A DNA stretch of 64,000 nucleotides. It comes from Microvirga guangxiensis. GTDB lineage: Bacteria; Pseudomonadota; Alphaproteobacteria; Rhizobiales; Beijerinckiaceae. The notes under the pieces were generated by a model. That model made no database searches and was not told where the DNA came from. It saw only the letters and a program-made list of their open reading frames with translations. Of this stretch, positions 1 through 10,597 are shown piece by piece. Numbering within the stretch: position 1 is the first letter of the stretch; every line of letters begins with the position of its first letter. Position numbers and translations under genes: made by a program. The stretch is taken from assembly GCF_900102135.1 (NCBI RefSeq), contig NZ_FMVJ01000016.1, positions 40,116-104,115 of the forward strand, read 5' to 3'.

Positions 1-385
1 TCGAGATCGAGGTCCGCTGCGCGCGACGCAGCGGGGTCGAGGAGATTCTGTCTGCGAAGGCCATCAGGCTTTCGGGGTTGTCGAGAACCGTCCAAGGCAC
101 GATCACCTTCTGGTCCGGCGATCCGGCCCATTCCATGTAGGTGACTGCGATCTTGCCGATCATGCCGCTGCGGATCGCATCATGCACCTGGCTTGAGCGG
201 AAGGCTTGCGCGAAACCCTCCCGCTGCAGGGCCTGCTCGTCCGTATCCATGGAGAAGGAGATGTCGACGGCAACCACGAGGGCGAGGTCGACTTCCGTGT
301 CGCTCTGCGCCCATGCGGGTTGAGCAAGGCACGTCCAAAGCAAAGCTAGTCCTGCGGCCAGATGGGTAAGCCTTGAGCAAACCAT
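1..385 (-). CDS. DUF1194 domain-containing secreted protein (3' end cut off by window edge)
   Basis: Reading the minus strand from the ATG at 385 gives an open frame of 128 codons running off the window edge. It begins with a signal peptide (about residues 1-26: short basic start, a Leu/Ala-rich core, then a Pro-Ala-Trp-Ala cleavage site). The mature start contains 'VDLALVVAVDISFSMD', the beginning of a von Willebrand factor A-like fold with a partial metal-site motif (D-x-S-x-S), followed by 'LQREGFAQAF'. This combination is typical of DUF1194, a family of exported proteins common in Rhizobiales whose function is unknown. It is transcribed away from cmk/aroA in the sense that it follows cmk on the same strand after a 73-base gap. 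The C-terminal part is not visible, so completeness cannot be judged. Confidence 0.8.
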   Translation of the reverse strand, partial: MVCSRLTHLAAGLALLWTCLAQPAWAQSDTEVDLALVVAVDISFSMDTDEQALQREGFAQAFRSSQVHDAIRSGMIGKIAVTYMEWAGSPDQKVIVPWTVLDNPESLMAFADRISSTPLRRAQRTSIS

Positions 386-458
386 CGTATTCTCCTTGGA
401 AGGGGAGGCGGACTGGTTTGTTCAGTGTGCCAGCTTCTGACGCCAGCGCAAGGTTAGG

Positions 459-1088
459 TTATGCTCGGCCAACCTTGGCTTTGACGAAAGCGAGCGCCGC
501 CTGGAACGCCGCATTTGCATCGAGATGCGTCGTATCGAGCGTGATCGCATCGGCGGCAGGCTTCAGGGGAGCCGATACCCGGTTCATGTCGCGCTCGTCG
601 CGGCGACGAATATCCTCAAGAATTGTGGAGTATTCCGTCTGCTCGCCCCGGTTCTGGAGTTCCAGATGGCGGCGGCGCGCACGTTCTTCGGGAGCGGCCG
701 TGATGAAAAGTTTCACATCTGCGTGAGGGCAGACCACGGTGCCGATATCGCGCCCGTCCAGCACCGCTCCAGGGGGCTGCTCGGCGAATCCGCGCTGGAA
801 GGCGAGGAGGGCATCGCGAACAGGCTGATAGCCGGAGATCACGGAGGCCGCCTCTCCCATCTGGGCTCCCCGCAGGCGCGGATCGTCGAGATGGGTTACG
901 TCCAGATTGAGTGCAACCTCGTGGGCCGCATCCCGATCGTTCAGGTCGAGGTCCCGGTCGAGCATCACGCGGGCGACGGCCCTGTAGAGCAGGCCTGTGT
1001 CGAGATGCGCGAAACTGAAATGCTCCGAGAGGCGCTTGCCCAGGGTTCCCTTGCCCGATGCGGCAGGGCCGTCGATGGCGATGATCAT
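459..1088 (-). CDS. cmk: (d)CMP kinase (cytidylate kinase)
   Basis: Cytoplasmic kinase that phosphorylates CMP and dCMP with ATP, supplying CDP/dCDP for nucleic acid and lipid synthesis. The 209-residue protein starts 'MIIAIDGPAASGKGT', with the P-loop at residues 7-15. It also has the CMP-binding segment 'LDTGLLYRAVA', the 'DGRDIGTVV' motif, and the Arg-rich lid 'RDERDMNR'. I chose the ATG at 1088, which puts the P-loop at its usual distance from the N-terminus. A TTG at 1100 would add four residues and overlap the aroA stop codon. The aroA-cmk order, with the genes nearly touching, is a classic arrangement in alphaproteobacteria (often followed by rpsA, which is not seen here). Length and motifs are normal for the family. 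Confidence 0.96.
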   Translation of the reverse strand: MIIAIDGPAASGKGTLGKRLSEHFSFAHLDTGLLYRAVARVMLDRDLDLNDRDAAHEVALNLDVTHLDDPRLRGAQMGEAASVISGYQPVRDALLAFQRGFAEQPPGAVLDGRDIGTVVCPHADVKLFITAAPEERARRRHLELQNRGEQTEYSTILEDIRRRDERDMNRVSAPLKPAADAITLDTTHLDANAAFQAALAFVKAKVGRA

Positions 1089-1096
1089 GACCGGCT

Positions 1097-2593
<1,497 letters not shown>

Positions 2594-2617
2594 TCACTTC
2601 CATGAAGGCAATCACCC

Positions 2618-2998
2618 GTGGCCAAACCGGAACTCGGCTTGAAGCGCCAGTGCATGAGCTGCGGCGCGAAATTCTACGATCTCAACAGGGACCCGGCGGT
2701 CTGCCCGAAATGCGGCACCGTCTTCCAGGCTGTGGCCCTGAGCCGCGCCGCTGCGCCCGCAGTCGCCCGCGCCGCCAAAGATGACGACGAGGATACCGAG
2801 CTGGAAGCTGCCGGTCCGGAGATGGTCTCCCTCGATGAGGTCGAGGCTGGCGAGAACGAGAAGGACGTCTCGGTCGATGACGACATCGACGTGGGCGACG
2901 ACGACACCGACGACACTTTCCTCGAGGACGAGGAAGAGGGCGACGATGACGTGTCCGATCTGATCGACAGCGATCTCGAAGACGACGAAGAGGCTTGA
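2618..2998 (+). CDS. TIGR02300 family protein, acidic zinc-ribbon protein
   Basis: Function unknown; the family is confined mostly to alphaproteobacteria and often sits beside aroA. The 126-residue protein opens with a compact zinc ribbon: Cys-12, Cys-15, Cys-29 and Cys-32 in two C-x2-C pairs flanking 'KFYDLNRDP'. After an Ala-rich linker the second half is an extremely acidic tail made largely of Asp and Glu, which looks disordered. The start is a GTG at 2618, giving the family's usual 'MAKPELGLKR' N-terminus. It is divergent from aroA across 174 bases. Its stop codon overlaps the -35 box of the tRNA-Ala promoter. A nucleic-acid- or ribosome-associated role is only a guess from the zinc ribbon plus acidic tail. 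Confidence 0.88.
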   Translation: MAKPELGLKRQCMSCGAKFYDLNRDPAVCPKCGTVFQAVALSRAAAPAVARAAKDDDEDTELEAAGPEMVSLDEVEAGENEKDVSVDDDIDVGDDDTDDTFLEDEEEGDDDVSDLIDSDLEDDEEA

Positions 2999-3023
2999 AC
3001 CTCAGGCGAGAGCCGATTATAGA
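2995..3023 (+). promoter_or_regulatory. Promoter of tRNA-Ala
   Basis: TTGAAC (2995-3000), a 17-base spacer, and TATAGA (3018-3023) make a good sigma-70 type promoter. Transcription would start near 3030, about 29 bases before the mature tRNA 5' end. The -35 box overlaps the TGA stop of the upstream gene. Confidence 0.65.
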
Positions 3024-3027
3024 GACG

Positions 3028-3050
3028 CCGCGGCGCCCCAAACGCCGCGG
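3028..3050 (+). other. GC-rich hairpin between the TIGR02300 gene and tRNA-Ala
   Basis: Eight-base-pair stem CCGCGGCG/CGCCGCGG (3028-3035 and 3043-3050) with a 7-base loop, followed by only a short T-run (ATTTC). It could act as a weak terminator for the upstream gene. It could also be a structured 5' leader of the pre-tRNA, since it lies at or just after the predicted start site. Confidence 0.5.
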
Positions 3051-3058
3051 ATTTCAAA

Positions 3059-3134
<76 letters not shown>

Positions 3135-3147
3135 AATCCCCAAAAAC

Positions 3148-3170
3148 AGCCGCCTCCGGGCGGCTTTTTT
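3148..3170 (+). terminator. Rho-independent terminator of tRNA-Ala
   Basis: Seven-base-pair stem AGCCGCC/GGCGGCT with a TCCG loop, running directly into a six-T tract and then GTTG. Confidence 0.9.
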
Positions 3171-3294
3171 GTTGTCCGCTTCGTTTTGTGCGGTGCATCA
3201 GCCCTTTGTCTCATGGAAAGGGCGGCCATCTTCATTTTTAGTCGCTGCGCCTTAAGCTAAGGCTTGGAATGTTCACTCCACGAAAGCGGGAACA

Positions 3295-5496
3295 ATGACG
3301 CGCGTCCAGACGAACGGCCTCCAGATTGCACCGGTCCTCCACGACTTCATCGAAAAGGAGGCCCTCAGCGGCACGGGCGTATCGGCGGAAGCCTTCTGGA
3401 CGGGGCTGGCCGGCCTCGTACGGGATTTCGCTCCCCGCGACCGCGAGCTTCTCGCCGTTCGCGACAAGCTCCAGGCCCAGATCGACGATTATCATCGCGC
3501 CCGGGCCGGACGTCCCATCGATCAGGCCGAATACGAGCGCTTCCTGCGTGACATCGGCTATGTGCTGCCCGAGCCGGAGGATTTCTCGGTTGGAACTCAG
3601 AATGTGGACGACGAAATCGCCCACATCGCCGGGCCTCAGCTCGTGGTGCCGGTTTCCAATGCCCGCTATGCGCTGAACGCCGCCAATGCCCGCTGGGGCA
3701 GCCTCTACGATGCCCTGTACGGCACGGATGCGATCTCCGAGGAGAATGGCGCGAACCGCTCCGGCGGCTACAACAAGGTGCGCGGCGCCAAGGTGGTGGA
3801 CCGCGCCCGCGAATTGCTCGACCAGGCCGCGCCGCTCGCCAAGGGCAGCCACAAGGATGCGTCGGCTTATGCCCTCCATGGCGGAGCCCTTGCGGTGAAA
3901 TTGCGCGACGGCACCGAAACCGGGCTGCGGGATGCCGGGCAGCTGGCTGGCTTCCAGGGCGATGCGGCGAATCCTTCGGCCATTCTGCTGCGCCACAACA
4001 ACCTGCATATCGAGATCAAGATCGACCCCTCGAACCCCATCGGGGCCGACGATCCGGCAGGTGTGGCCGATCTCATCGTCGAATCGGCCATTTCCACCAT
4101 CATGGACTTGGAAGATTCGGTGGCGGCGGTGGATGCAGACGACAAGGTCGACGTCTACCGCACCTGGCTCGGCCTCATGAAGGGCGATCTCGTCGAGAGC
4201 TTCGAGAAGGGCGGCCGCATTGTCGAGCGCAAGCTGAATCCTGATCGCATCTACACCGCGCCCAATGGCGGCGAGGTCCGCCTCCACGGCCGCAGCCTCA
4301 TGCTGGTGCGCAATGTGGGCCACCACATGTTCACCGATGCGGTGCTGGATGATGCAGGCAAGGAAATCCCGGAAACCATCCTCGACGCGGCGGTGACCGC
4401 GTTGATCGCGATACACGACCTGAAGGGCGGCAGCGCATTCCGCAACAGCCGTACGGGTTCGATCTACATCGTGAAGCCCAAGATGCATGGGCCGGACGAG
4501 GTGGCTTTCGCCAGCGATCTTTTCTCCGCGGTGGAGGACATGCTAGGGTTGGACCGCAACACGCTGAAGATGGGCATCATGGACGAGGAGCGCCGCACCA
4601 CGGTCAACCTCAAGGCCTGCATCCGTGCGGCAGCCGACCGCATCTTCTTCATCAACACGGGGTTCCTCGACCGCACAGGCGACGAGATCCACACCTCGAT
4701 GGAAGCAGGCCCGATGATCCGCAAGAACGACATGAAGTCGACCGCGTGGATCAAAGCCTACGAGGACAACAACGTGGATGTCGGCCTGCTCTGCGGATTG
4801 CCGGGGCATGCGCAGATCGGCAAGGGCATGTGGGCTGCGCCCGACAAGATGGCCGACATGATGGCGCAGAAGATCGGTCATCCGCAGGCAGGCGCGAACA
4901 CCGCCTGGGTGCCGTCCCCGACGGCCGCGACGTTGCATGCGCTGCATTATCATCAGATGAGCGTGCATGGCCACCAGGCCGAGCTGAAGTCACGTTCGCG
5001 CGCCAAGCTCTCGGATATTCTGACCATTCCCGTGTCGCAATCGAACTGGGCGCCCGATGCGGTGCAGCAGGAGCTCGACAACAATTGCCAGGGCATTCTG
5101 GGTTACGTGGTGCGCTGGATCGATCAGGGCGTCGGCTGCTCGAAGGTGCCCGACATTCACGATGTCGGATTGATGGAAGACCGCGCGACCTTGCGCATCT
5201 CCAGCCAGCATCTCGCGAACTGGCTGCGCCATGGCATCGTCAGCGAGGATCAGGTGATGCAGACCCTGCGCCGCATGGCGGAGGTCGTGGATCGGCAGAA
5301 TGCCGGTGACCCGCTCTACAGGCCGATGGCACCGGGCTTCAACGGCCCCGCCTTCCAGGCAGCCTGCGACCTCATTTTCAAAGGGGCGGCGCAGCCCAAT
5401 GGCTACACTGAATACGTGCTGCACGAGCGCCGTCGCGAGGCGAAGGCCGCAGGCGCAGCGGATCGCTCGGATGAAAGCGGCGTCAAAACCAAATAA
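3295..5496 (+). CDS. glcB: Malate synthase G
   Basis: Cytoplasmic glyoxylate-cycle enzyme that condenses glyoxylate with acetyl-CoA to malate, needed for growth on acetate, fatty acids, PHB or glycolate. The 733-residue length is typical of the large monomeric G isoform rather than the ~530-residue A isoform. Visible family motifs are '[14 protein letters not shown]' (substrate Arg, middle of the protein), '[15 protein letters not shown]' (metal-binding Glu), '[16 protein letters not shown]' (metal-binding Asp) and '[17 protein letters not shown]' (catalytic Asp). It stands alone between tRNA-Ala and a convergent pxpBC pair. A downstream stem-loop at 5504-5527 separates them. Translation starts at an ATG shortly after an AGCGGGAAC stretch. 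Confidence 0.97.
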   Translation: MTRVQTNGLQIAPVLHDFIEKEALSGTGVSAEAFWTGLAGLVRDFAPRDRELLAVRDKLQAQIDDYHRARAGRPIDQAEYERFLRDIGYVLPEPEDFSVGTQNVDDEIAHIAGPQLVVPVSNARYALNAANARWGSLYDALYGTDAISEENGANRSGGYNKVRGAKVVDRARELLDQAAPLAKGSHKDASAYALHGGALAVKLRDGTETGLRDAGQLAGFQGDAANPSAILLRHNNLHIEIKIDPSNPIGADDPAGVADLIVESAISTIMDLEDSVAAVDADDKVDVYRTWLGLMKGDLVESFEKGGRIVERKLNPDRIYTAPNGGEVRLHGRSLMLVRNVGHHMFTDAVLDDAGKEIPETILDAAVTALIAIHDLKGGSAFRNSRTGSIYIVKPKMHGPDEVAFASDLFSAVEDMLGLDRNTLKMGIMDEERRTTVNLKACIRAAADRIFFINTGFLDRTGDEIHTSMEAGPMIRKNDMKSTAWIKAYEDNNVDVGLLCGLPGHAQIGKGMWAAPDKMADMMAQKIGHPQAGANTAWVPSPTAATLHALHYHQMSVHGHQAELKSRSRAKLSDILTIPVSQSNWAPDAVQQELDNNCQGILGYVVRWIDQGVGCSKVPDIHDVGLMEDRATLRISSQHLANWLRHGIVSEDQVMQTLRRMAEVVDRQNAGDPLYRPMAPGFNGPAFQAACDLIFKGAAQPNGYTEYVLHERRREAKAAGAADRSDESGVKTK

Positions 5497-5503
5497 AAAG
5501 GAA

Positions 5504-5527
5504 CGGGGCGCTGGTTTCAGCGCCCCG
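5504..5527 (-). terminator. Terminator between malate synthase G and pxpC-like gene
   Basis: Perfect ten-base-pair stem CGGGGCGCTG/CAGCGCCCCG with a GTTT loop. Reading on the minus strand it is followed by TTCCTTTTTATTTGG, so it terminates the pxpC transcript best. The plus-strand side has only AATTATC and may serve as a weaker terminator for malate synthase. Confidence 0.8.
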
Positions 5528-5534
5528 AATTATC

Positions 5535-6569
5535 TCAAGGTGTGTGGTCGGAGGCTTTGGGTGACAGCGCATCCACCATGCCGCCGATCAGGTTGGTGCT
5601 TAACAGATGTTCGGTCGTAAGATCGAAGCGCAGCGGCACGAGGGCTGACGGAAGCGCGTCGATCCAATCCTTCATCTGACGCGCGGCCGCCACCGCTTCA
5701 TCGCGAGACACGGCTCTGAAGCGCAAAGCCGTGCCGGGACGCATCTGCGCGAAGCGCGCGAGATCGGCGCTGATGATCGTCGCGATCTTCGGGTAGCCGC
5801 CCGCCGTCTGCCGGTCACGCATGAGCACGATGGGGAGGCCGCTGCCCGGAACCTGGATGTGGCCGTCAACGATGCCGTCGGACACGATGTTGAAGCCTTT
5901 CGCATGTTCGAGCTGAGGGCCGTTGAGCTGAAAGCCCATGCGGTCGGCCTGGGGGCTGATAGTGAATTCAGCGTTCAGGAACGTGCAGATTGCGTCTTGC
6001 GTGAAGTAATCGTCCTGCGGCCCCATGATCACACGGATGGGGCCGTTTTCTTCGAGAGGGTCGAGCGGCAGATGCATCGGCGCAACCTGCTGTGCACCCG
6101 GCCCGCAGGGGAGACGATCGCCGGCCTTCACCGGAGCGCCTTTCAGTCCACCGAGACGCGAGCGCGGATGATATGAGAGGCTGCCCAGTTGCGGCTCGAT
6201 CAGGAAACCGCCCGCGACCGCGAGATAGGCGAAGGTGCCGGCGCGCGCGTGCCCGACCTTCAGCACATCGCCTTCCCGCAGCACCATGGTCGTATTCGGC
6301 TCGACGGGCGCATCGTTGATGCTGGCCGTGCAGCCTGCCCCGGCGAGAGCCACACTGATTTCGCCGTCATTGCAGGTGAAGCTGCCCCCGAGATTCATGA
6401 ACTCGATGGCAGCCGTTTCCGGCGCATTGCCGACGAGTGCATTGGCCATGGCGAGGCATCGACGATCCATGGCGCCCGATGGCGATACGCCGAAGCCCTG
6501 ATAGCCGATGCGGCCCCAATCCTGCAGGCTCGTCATCGGGCCGCAGCTTTGCACCACAAGGTTGGTCAT
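5535..6569 (-). CDS. pxpC: Biotin-dependent carboxyltransferase family protein (5-oxoprolinase subunit C-like, KipA/AHS2)
   Basis: 344 residues covering the allophanate-hydrolase-subunit-2 (AHS2/KipA) fold. The family signature 'GVSPSGAMDRRCLAMANALV' lies near the N-terminus after 'SLQDWGRIGYQGF', and 'HIQVPGSGLPIVLMRDRQT' lies in the second half. In the known Pxp system PxpA, B and C together split 5-oxoproline with ATP. Related subunits occur in urea-amidolyase-type enzymes and in the Kip regulators. Here it overlaps pxpB by four bases, so the two are translationally coupled. No pxpA (LamB/YcsF family) is adjacent, which makes the exact substrate uncertain. Family assignment is secure; the 5-oxoprolinase role is inferred. 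Confidence 0.85.
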   Translation of the reverse strand: MTNLVVQSCGPMTSLQDWGRIGYQGFGVSPSGAMDRRCLAMANALVGNAPETAAIEFMNLGGSFTCNDGEISVALAGAGCTASINDAPVEPNTTMVLREGDVLKVGHARAGTFAYLAVAGGFLIEPQLGSLSYHPRSRLGGLKGAPVKAGDRLPCGPGAQQVAPMHLPLDPLEENGPIRVIMGPQDDYFTQDAICTFLNAEFTISPQADRMGFQLNGPQLEHAKGFNIVSDGIVDGHIQVPGSGLPIVLMRDRQTAGGYPKIATIISADLARFAQMRPGTALRFRAVSRDEAVAAARQMKDWIDALPSALVPLRFDLTTEHLLSTNLIGGMVDALSPKASDHTP

Positions 6570-7288
6570 GCGCTCACCCGCTCCGCAACGGGCGCACCGG
6601 CAAGGGCGGCCATCTCGAGATCATCCCATCGGGAGGCGTCCATGGGCTCGAACACGATCTCGTCTCCGGCGGCGAACAGGAAGGCGGGCTCACGCTCCGG
6701 CGCATAGCTCAGGACCGGCGTACGCCCCAGAAGATGCCAGCCGCTCGGCATCTCCATGGGCACGATGCCTGCCTGCTCACCGCCGATCATGATCGATCCG
6801 CTTGGAACCTTCAGGCGCGGCTGCGTGCGCCGCGATGTGGCAATGCGTGGATCGAGGCCGCCGAGATAAGCGAAGCCCGGCAGGAAGCCGATCATATAGA
6901 TCCTGTAGACGGCACTCGTATGGATCTCGATGAGCTGAGAGGGCGTCAAGCCATGGAGCTGCGCCACATCTTCCAGGTCGATTCCATATTCACCGCCATA
7001 GACCACAGGCACGCGCCAGCGTGTGCCGGTTGCGCTTTGCGGCTGAAGATCACGCGTCGCTTCTTCGAGCCGGCGGATGAGAGCCTCGTAATCCAGCACG
7101 GTGGGATCGAATTGCAGGGTCAGCGAGCGGTAGGTGGGAACCGTTTCGATGAGGCCTGCAGGCGGGTTGTCCCGCAGCAGGGCATCGAGCGCCAGCACCT
7201 TGCCGTTCAGCTCGGGCGCGATCGTGCTCCCGAACTCGACGGTCAAGGCGCTGTCTCCGCAGGGAAGGAAGCGTGGTGTCTGCACCAT
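6566..7288 (-). CDS. pxpB: 5-oxoprolinase subunit B-like protein (KipI/AHS1)
   Basis: 240-residue allophanate-hydrolase-subunit-1 (AHS1/KipI) protein. Key features are 'FLPCGDSALTVEFG' at the N-terminus, 'YMIGFLPGFAYLGGLD' in the middle, and 'MEMPSGWHLLGRTPVLSY' near the C-terminus, all hallmark segments of the family. It is the upstream partner of the pxpC-like gene and forms a complex with it in characterised systems. The 220-base region upstream is shared with the divergent bdhA gene and must hold its promoter. Without a neighbouring pxpA, it may work with a distant pxpA or act on another amide. The start at 7288 is an ATG and gives the usual family length. Confidence 0.85.
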   Translation of the reverse strand: MVQTPRFLPCGDSALTVEFGSTIAPELNGKVLALDALLRDNPPAGLIETVPTYRSLTLQFDPTVLDYEALIRRLEEATRDLQPQSATGTRWRVPVVYGGEYGIDLEDVAQLHGLTPSQLIEIHTSAVYRIYMIGFLPGFAYLGGLDPRIATSRRTQPRLKVPSGSIMIGGEQAGIVPMEMPSGWHLLGRTPVLSYAPEREPAFLFAAGDEIVFEPMDASRWDDLEMAALAGAPVAERVSA

Positions 7289-7508
7289 TCACCCATTCAA
7301 TCGTTGCTGCCGATCTGTCTCACATTGGCAAGGGGGCGACAATGGCAAGAACTGCCCTAAAGTCATGCGCAGGGAGCAGGTGAGGGTAGCTCCCGCCGGG
7401 AGTTCCGGCATTCTCCTTTTTGCTAGGCTCAACCCGGCTTTCCCCTTTGTGCTATGTCAGACTTTCCTTGAGAGCCCTGGGGTCCGAGCGGCCCGTGCGG
7501 AGTAGATC

Positions 7509-8294
7509 ATGACCTTGAAATCCAAGAACGCCGTCATCACCGGCTCCACCAGCGGAATCGGCCTCGCCATCGCCCGGGCGCTTGCCAAGGAAGGCGCGAA
7601 CGTGGTCATCAACGGCCTCGGCGATGCGGCCGAGATCGAGAAGACCCGCGCCGCCATCGAAAGCGAATTCGGCGTAAAAGCAATTTATTCGCCGGCCAAC
7701 ATGCTGAAGGGCGATGAGATTGCCGACATGATCCATGAGGCCGAGAAGTCGCTCGGCAGCGTCGATATTCTCGTCAACAACGCCGGCATTCAGTTCGTCT
7801 CTCCGGTGGAAGAGTTTCCGGTCGAGAAGTGGGATCAGATCATCGCGATCAATCTCTCCTCGGCCTTCCACGCCATTCGCACTGCGGTTCCTGGCATGAA
7901 GGCCCGCAAATGGGGCCGCATCATCAACACGGCCTCCGCGCACTCCCTTGTGGCCTCGCCGTTCAAATCGGCCTACGTGGCCGCCAAGCACGGTATCGCA
8001 GGCCTCACCAAGACCGTGGCGCTGGAAGTGGCGACACATGGCGTCACGGTGAACTGCATCAGCCCCGGCTATGTCTGGACGCCGCTGGTCGAGAACCAGA
8101 TCCCCGACACCATGAAGGCCCGCGGCCTCTCCAAGGAGCAGGTGATCAACGACGTTCTGCTGGAGGCGCAGCCCACCAAGCAATTCGTGACCGTGGATCA
8201 GGTGGCGGCGCTGGCGGTGTTCCTCTGCTCCGATGCGGCAAGCCAGATGACCGGCACGAACCTCTCCATGGATGGAGGCTGGGTCGCGAAGTAA
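7509..8294 (+). CDS. bdhA: 3-hydroxybutyrate dehydrogenase (short-chain dehydrogenase)
   Basis: Cytoplasmic NAD-dependent oxidation of D-3-hydroxybutyrate to acetoacetate, the entry step for using polyhydroxybutyrate or its monomer. The 261-residue SDR has the cofactor motif 'TGSTSGIG' (residues 11-18), 'NNAG' (90-93), catalytic Ser-143, and the Y-x3-K pair Tyr-156/Lys-160. The helix 'HGIAGLTKTVALEVATHGVT' and the C-terminal 'DGGWVAK' are characteristic of the 3-hydroxybutyrate dehydrogenase subfamily. It fits with the nearby malate synthase, since both serve acetyl-CoA-yielding carbon sources. It is monocistronic by position: pxpB diverges upstream and pip converges downstream, with a palindromic repeat between. 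Confidence 0.92.
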   Translation: MTLKSKNAVITGSTSGIGLAIARALAKEGANVVINGLGDAAEIEKTRAAIESEFGVKAIYSPANMLKGDEIADMIHEAEKSLGSVDILVNNAGIQFVSPVEEFPVEKWDQIIAINLSSAFHAIRTAVPGMKARKWGRIINTASAHSLVASPFKSAYVAAKHGIAGLTKTVALEVATHGVTVNCISPGYVWTPLVENQIPDTMKARGLSKEQVINDVLLEAQPTKQFVTVDQVAALAVFLCSDAASQMTGTNLSMDGGWVAK

Positions 8295-8304
8295 CGTGGG
8301 TGAG

Positions 8305-8341
8305 CGTCATCCCGGACGAAGCGAAGCGCAGATCCGGGATG
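8305..8341. repeat. Dispersed palindromic repeat, copy 1
   Basis: Begins CGTCATCCCGGA and ends TCCGGGATG, with an interior of alternating GCGAAGCGCA type sequence. It forms a stem of about 9 base pairs. The same unit recurs at 31148, 62278 and, in paired form, at 30725 and 54367. It sits between the convergent bdhA and pip genes and may double as a terminator. Confidence 0.7.
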
Positions 8342-8345
8342 AAGA

Positions 8346-9344
<999 letters not shown>

Positions 9345-9392
9345 TCACCTCCGAAGGGTTCATGGGCCAGTTTTAAGACCCCCTAGCGTGTC

Positions 9393-9418
9393 GTTGCACT
9401 GTCATATAACTTTGCAAC
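9393..9418. promoter_or_regulatory. Operator-like inverted repeat upstream of the polyamine-type ABC operon
   Basis: GTTGCA (9393-9398) and TGCAAC (9413-9418) form a perfect inverted repeat spaced by 14 bases. The spacer contains TATAAC (9405-9410), which resembles a -10 box. A dimeric repressor site over the core promoter is plausible. I cannot name the regulator. Confidence 0.35.
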
Positions 9419-9457
9419 TGGGGAACAGGGTAATAGCCCGTCCACATGGAGGAAGAA

Positions 9458-10531
9458 ATGTTGACCAAGCGCGCCAGCCTGAAGCTGGCTACGGCTTTCG
9501 CCGCTCTGATGATCGCTGGATCGGCTCATGCCGCCGAGAAGCTCCGGCTCCTGACCTGGTCGGGTTATGCACCGGCAGACGTGATCGAGCAGTTCAAGAA
9601 GGAAACCGGCATCGAGGTGGAGGTCACGACCTCCAACAATGAGGAGATCATCTCCAAGCTGCGCGCGACGCAGGGCGCAGGCTTCGATATCGTGCAGCCG
9701 AGCCAGGACCGCATCGCAGGCCCGCAGACGGAGTTCGGCATCTACAAGCCGCTCGATCTCTCCAAGATCAAATCCGACCAGTTCATCGCCTCCATGCTGG
9801 AAGCGACCAAGAAGAACACCAGTGTCGACGGCAAGGTCTACGGCGTTCCCCACATCTGGGGCACAGACGGTCTTGTGGTGAACACGAAGGCTGCTCCCAA
9901 GGTCGCTGATTACAACGATCTCTGCGATCCGTCGCTCGCGGGCAAGACCAGCTTCCGCGCCAAGCGTCCCGCGTTGATCGCGTTCGCCTTCGCCAACGGC
10001 ATGGACCCCTTCGCCGCCTATGGTGATGCGAAGGCTTATGCCGCCCTGATGGAGAAGGTCGGCGCCAAGCTCGCGGAGTGCAAGAAGAACGTGAAGTTCT
10101 TCTGGGAAGGGTCTGACCAGCTTCTCAACGCCGTGCGCTCGGGTGAGATCGTCGCCGCCATGGCATGGGATACGGGCGGCTGGAAGCTCAATGCCGAGAA
10201 TGCCGACATGAAGTTCATCGCGCCGAAGTCGGGCGCTCTAGGCTGGGTCGACACCTTCGCGATCCCCGCCAAGGGCCGCAACGACGACGCCGCCTACAAG
10301 TGGATCAACTTCAACATGCGTCCCGAGATCGCTGCGAAGGTCGCCGCCGCTGCCGGCAACTTCACGGCTTCCAACGGCGCCGACAAGCTCATGCAGGGCA
10401 AGCTGAAGGACCAGTTCGCCGAGAGCTTCCCGAAAGCCGCCATCGACAACATCAAGTGGTATCCGGCCGTGCCCGCTGGCCTCGAAGAAATCGAGGGCAA
10501 GGTTCTCGACCGCCTGAAGGCCGGTTCGTAA
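9458..10531 (+). CDS. Extracellular solute-binding protein, spermidine/putrescine (PotD/PotF) type
   Basis: Periplasmic binding protein of an ABC importer for polyamines or similar cations. The 357-residue precursor has a Sec signal peptide (basic 'MLTKRASLK', then a hydrophobic Ala-rich core, cleavage after 'GSAHA'). The mature part begins 'EKLRLLTWSGYAPADVIEQF', the PotD-family opening, followed by 'DIVQPSQDRIAGPQ'. I chose the ATG at 9458 because a strong ribosome site GGAGGAAG lies 5 bases upstream; an ATG at 9446 overlaps that site. It is first in an operon with an ATPase and two permeases. A stem-loop after its stop probably keeps its mRNA more abundant than the rest. The precise ligand is not determinable from sequence alone. 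Confidence 0.88.
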   Translation: MLTKRASLKLATAFAALMIAGSAHAAEKLRLLTWSGYAPADVIEQFKKETGIEVEVTTSNNEEIISKLRATQGAGFDIVQPSQDRIAGPQTEFGIYKPLDLSKIKSDQFIASMLEATKKNTSVDGKVYGVPHIWGTDGLVVNTKAAPKVADYNDLCDPSLAGKTSFRAKRPALIAFAFANGMDPFAAYGDAKAYAALMEKVGAKLAECKKNVKFFWEGSDQLLNAVRSGEIVAAMAWDTGGWKLNAENADMKFIAPKSGALGWVDTFAIPAKGRNDDAAYKWINFNMRPEIAAKVAAAAGNFTASNGADKLMQGKLKDQFAESFPKAAIDNIKWYPAVPAGLEEIEGKVLDRLKAGS

Positions 10532-10551
10532 TCATCCACTCTGTTTGACGA

Positions 10552-10578
10552 CCATCCCCCGGCTTGTCCGGGGGATGG
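10552..10578 (+). other. Intercistronic stem-loop after the binding-protein gene
   Basis: Perfect 11-base-pair stem CCATCCCCCGG/CCGGGGGATGG with a five-base loop, no real T-run. Such hairpins between a binding-protein gene and the rest of an ABC operon usually protect the upstream message or partially terminate transcription. Confidence 0.65.
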
Positions 10579-10597
10579 CTATTTCTGGCGCACGTCC

